Below, one piece after another: positions 4,658-5,264 of a DNA stretch of 5,264 nucleotides. Numbering within the stretch: the first letter of the stretch is position 1; every line of letters starts with the position of its first letter. The notes under the pieces are model-generated. The model made no database searches and was not told the DNA's origin. It saw only the letters and a program-made list of their open reading frames with translations. The position numbers were made by a program, and so were the translations under genes. Source of the DNA: a bacterium (lineage in GTDB: Bacteria > Armatimonadota > HRBIN16); NCBI GenBank assembly GCA_025057335.1, contig JANWXG010000186.1:1-5264 (forward strand), in the 5' to 3' direction.

Positions 4658-5264
4658 ATGCTCAGTTGGGCGAAAATCCGTTTCACGGCTCAGGCTCCCT
4701 CTATCCCTATCGCGCGCGTGGGCGAGAGGGAAGCCGTCGAGGAGGTCGCGCGCGAGCGCGGCGTGACCCTGCGTTCGGTACTTATCGGAAGTATCCTCAT
4801 CCCCGTGAACACCTACTGGATCATTCAGGTAGAAGGTATCTGGCACCGCAACCACGCTACCGCGATGTCCCTGTTCTGGAACACCGTCTTCTGCCTGATG
4901 ATTCTCATCCTGGTTAACGTGCTCTTCCTGAAGCGATTTCTCCCTCGCTATGCGTTCACGCAGGGCGAGCTCATCGTCATCTACGTGATGATTACCATCG
5001 CCTCGGCGCTGGCGGGGCACGACACCCTGCAACTGGGCATCCCCGCGCTGTCCATGCCCTTTTGGGGCGCAAACGAGAGCAACGGCTGGAACCAGCTGTT
5101 CAATCACTACTTTCCCAAATGGCTGACCGTGCAGGACAGGGAGTTTCTGCGCCCTTACTATGAGGGGCACAGCACGCTGTATATCGAGGGGCGCATCTTC
5201 GTGTGGCTCCGCCCCGTGCTCATCTGGAGTCTCTTCATCGGCGTGATGGGGCTGGTCATGGTCT
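4658..5264 (+). CDS. DUF6785-like multi-span membrane protein (3' end outside window)
   Basis: The first 202 codons of an integral membrane protein are present; the frame is open to the right edge. A charged cytoplasmic-looking start (about 1-38, with REAVEEVARERG at 24-35) leads into membrane spans near 39-57, 71-91, 104-127 and 182-202. The stretch 128-181 between spans three and four is a likely extracytoplasmic loop rich in aromatic residues (NGWNQLFNHYFPKWL, DREFLRPYYEG). The patterns PVNTYWIIQVE (49-59), TQGELIVIYVMI (101-112), ASALAGHDTLQ (115-125), WLTVQDREFLR and YYEGHSTLY match, from memory, the N-terminal part of DUF6785 family proteins. Those are about 600 residues long, often carry a DUF6784 region at the C-terminus, and are frequent in Armatimonadota. 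No reaction or transport substrate is known to me for this family. The start is supported by AAGGAG. Confidence is high for a membrane protein, good for the family and nil for function. Confidence 0.85.
   Translation, partial: MLSWAKIRFTAQAPSIPIARVGEREAVEEVARERGVTLRSVLIGSILIPVNTYWIIQVEGIWHRNHATAMSLFWNTVFCLMILILVNVLFLKRFLPRYAFTQGELIVIYVMITIASALAGHDTLQLGIPALSMPFWGANESNGWNQLFNHYFPKWLTVQDREFLRPYYEGHSTLYIEGRIFVWLRPVLIWSLFIGVMGLVMV

Noticed and set aside
4540..4917. Plus-strand open frame of 125 codons overlapping the start of the DUF6785-like gene
   Set aside because: It lies in another frame of the same DNA, is Arg/Gly/Pro-rich and low in hydrophobic structure, and has no ribosome binding site.
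4340..5170. Long minus-strand open frame of 276 codons
   Set aside because: More than half of it is antisense to the DUF6785-like gene, which has a strong ribosome binding site, clear membrane spans and family motifs. The antisense product is rich in Gln, Arg and His, with no recognisable domain.

Overview
The window looks like an ordinary chromosomal stretch from a moderately GC-rich bacterium. The best taxonomic hint is the rightmost gene. Its N-terminal third closely resembles the DUF6785-type multi-membrane-span proteins that I associate with Armatimonadota (often hot-spring metagenomes) and Planctomycetes-like lineages. A sugar-nucleotide transferase of the type often fused to phosphomannomutase, and a CBS-DUF1385 fusion, fit a deep-branching lineage of that kind. 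The assignment to Armatimonadota is an inference, not something the sequence proves.

Layout from left to right: (1) complement(<1..620), the N-terminal 206 codons of a mannose-1-phosphate guanylyltransferase-like nucleotidyltransferase, cut by the window edge; (2) 621-812, a 192-base gap with a plausible promoter, a 14-base palindrome over its -35 box and three short hairpins; (3) complement(813..1967), a membrane protein joining two CBS domains to a YqhQ/DUF1385 domain; (4) 1968-2088, a leader with three overlapping, mutually exclusive stems; (5) complement(2089..3978), a 629-residue GT-C fold (GT39/ArnT-like) membrane glycosyltransferase; (6) 3979-4657, a 679-base divergent intergenic region with many inverted repeats and no convincing gene; (7) 4658..>5264 on the plus strand, the first 202 codons of a DUF6785-like membrane protein, cut by the right edge.

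The three minus-strand genes point the same way, but gaps of 121 and 192 bases and a promoter-like sequence before the last one suggest they need not form a single operon. A functional theme is possible: the nucleotidyltransferase would supply an activated sugar such as GDP-mannose, and the GT-C protein would transfer a lipid-linked sugar outside the membrane. The CBS-DUF1385 protein has no known place in that pathway. The divergent DUF6785-like gene is of unknown function.

No defence system, CRISPR array, tRNA, rRNA or intact mobile element was found. The least ordinary items are the CBS-DUF1385 fusion, the switch-like leader in front of it, and the hairpin-dense divergent intergenic region, which may contain a dispersed repeat or a structured RNA.
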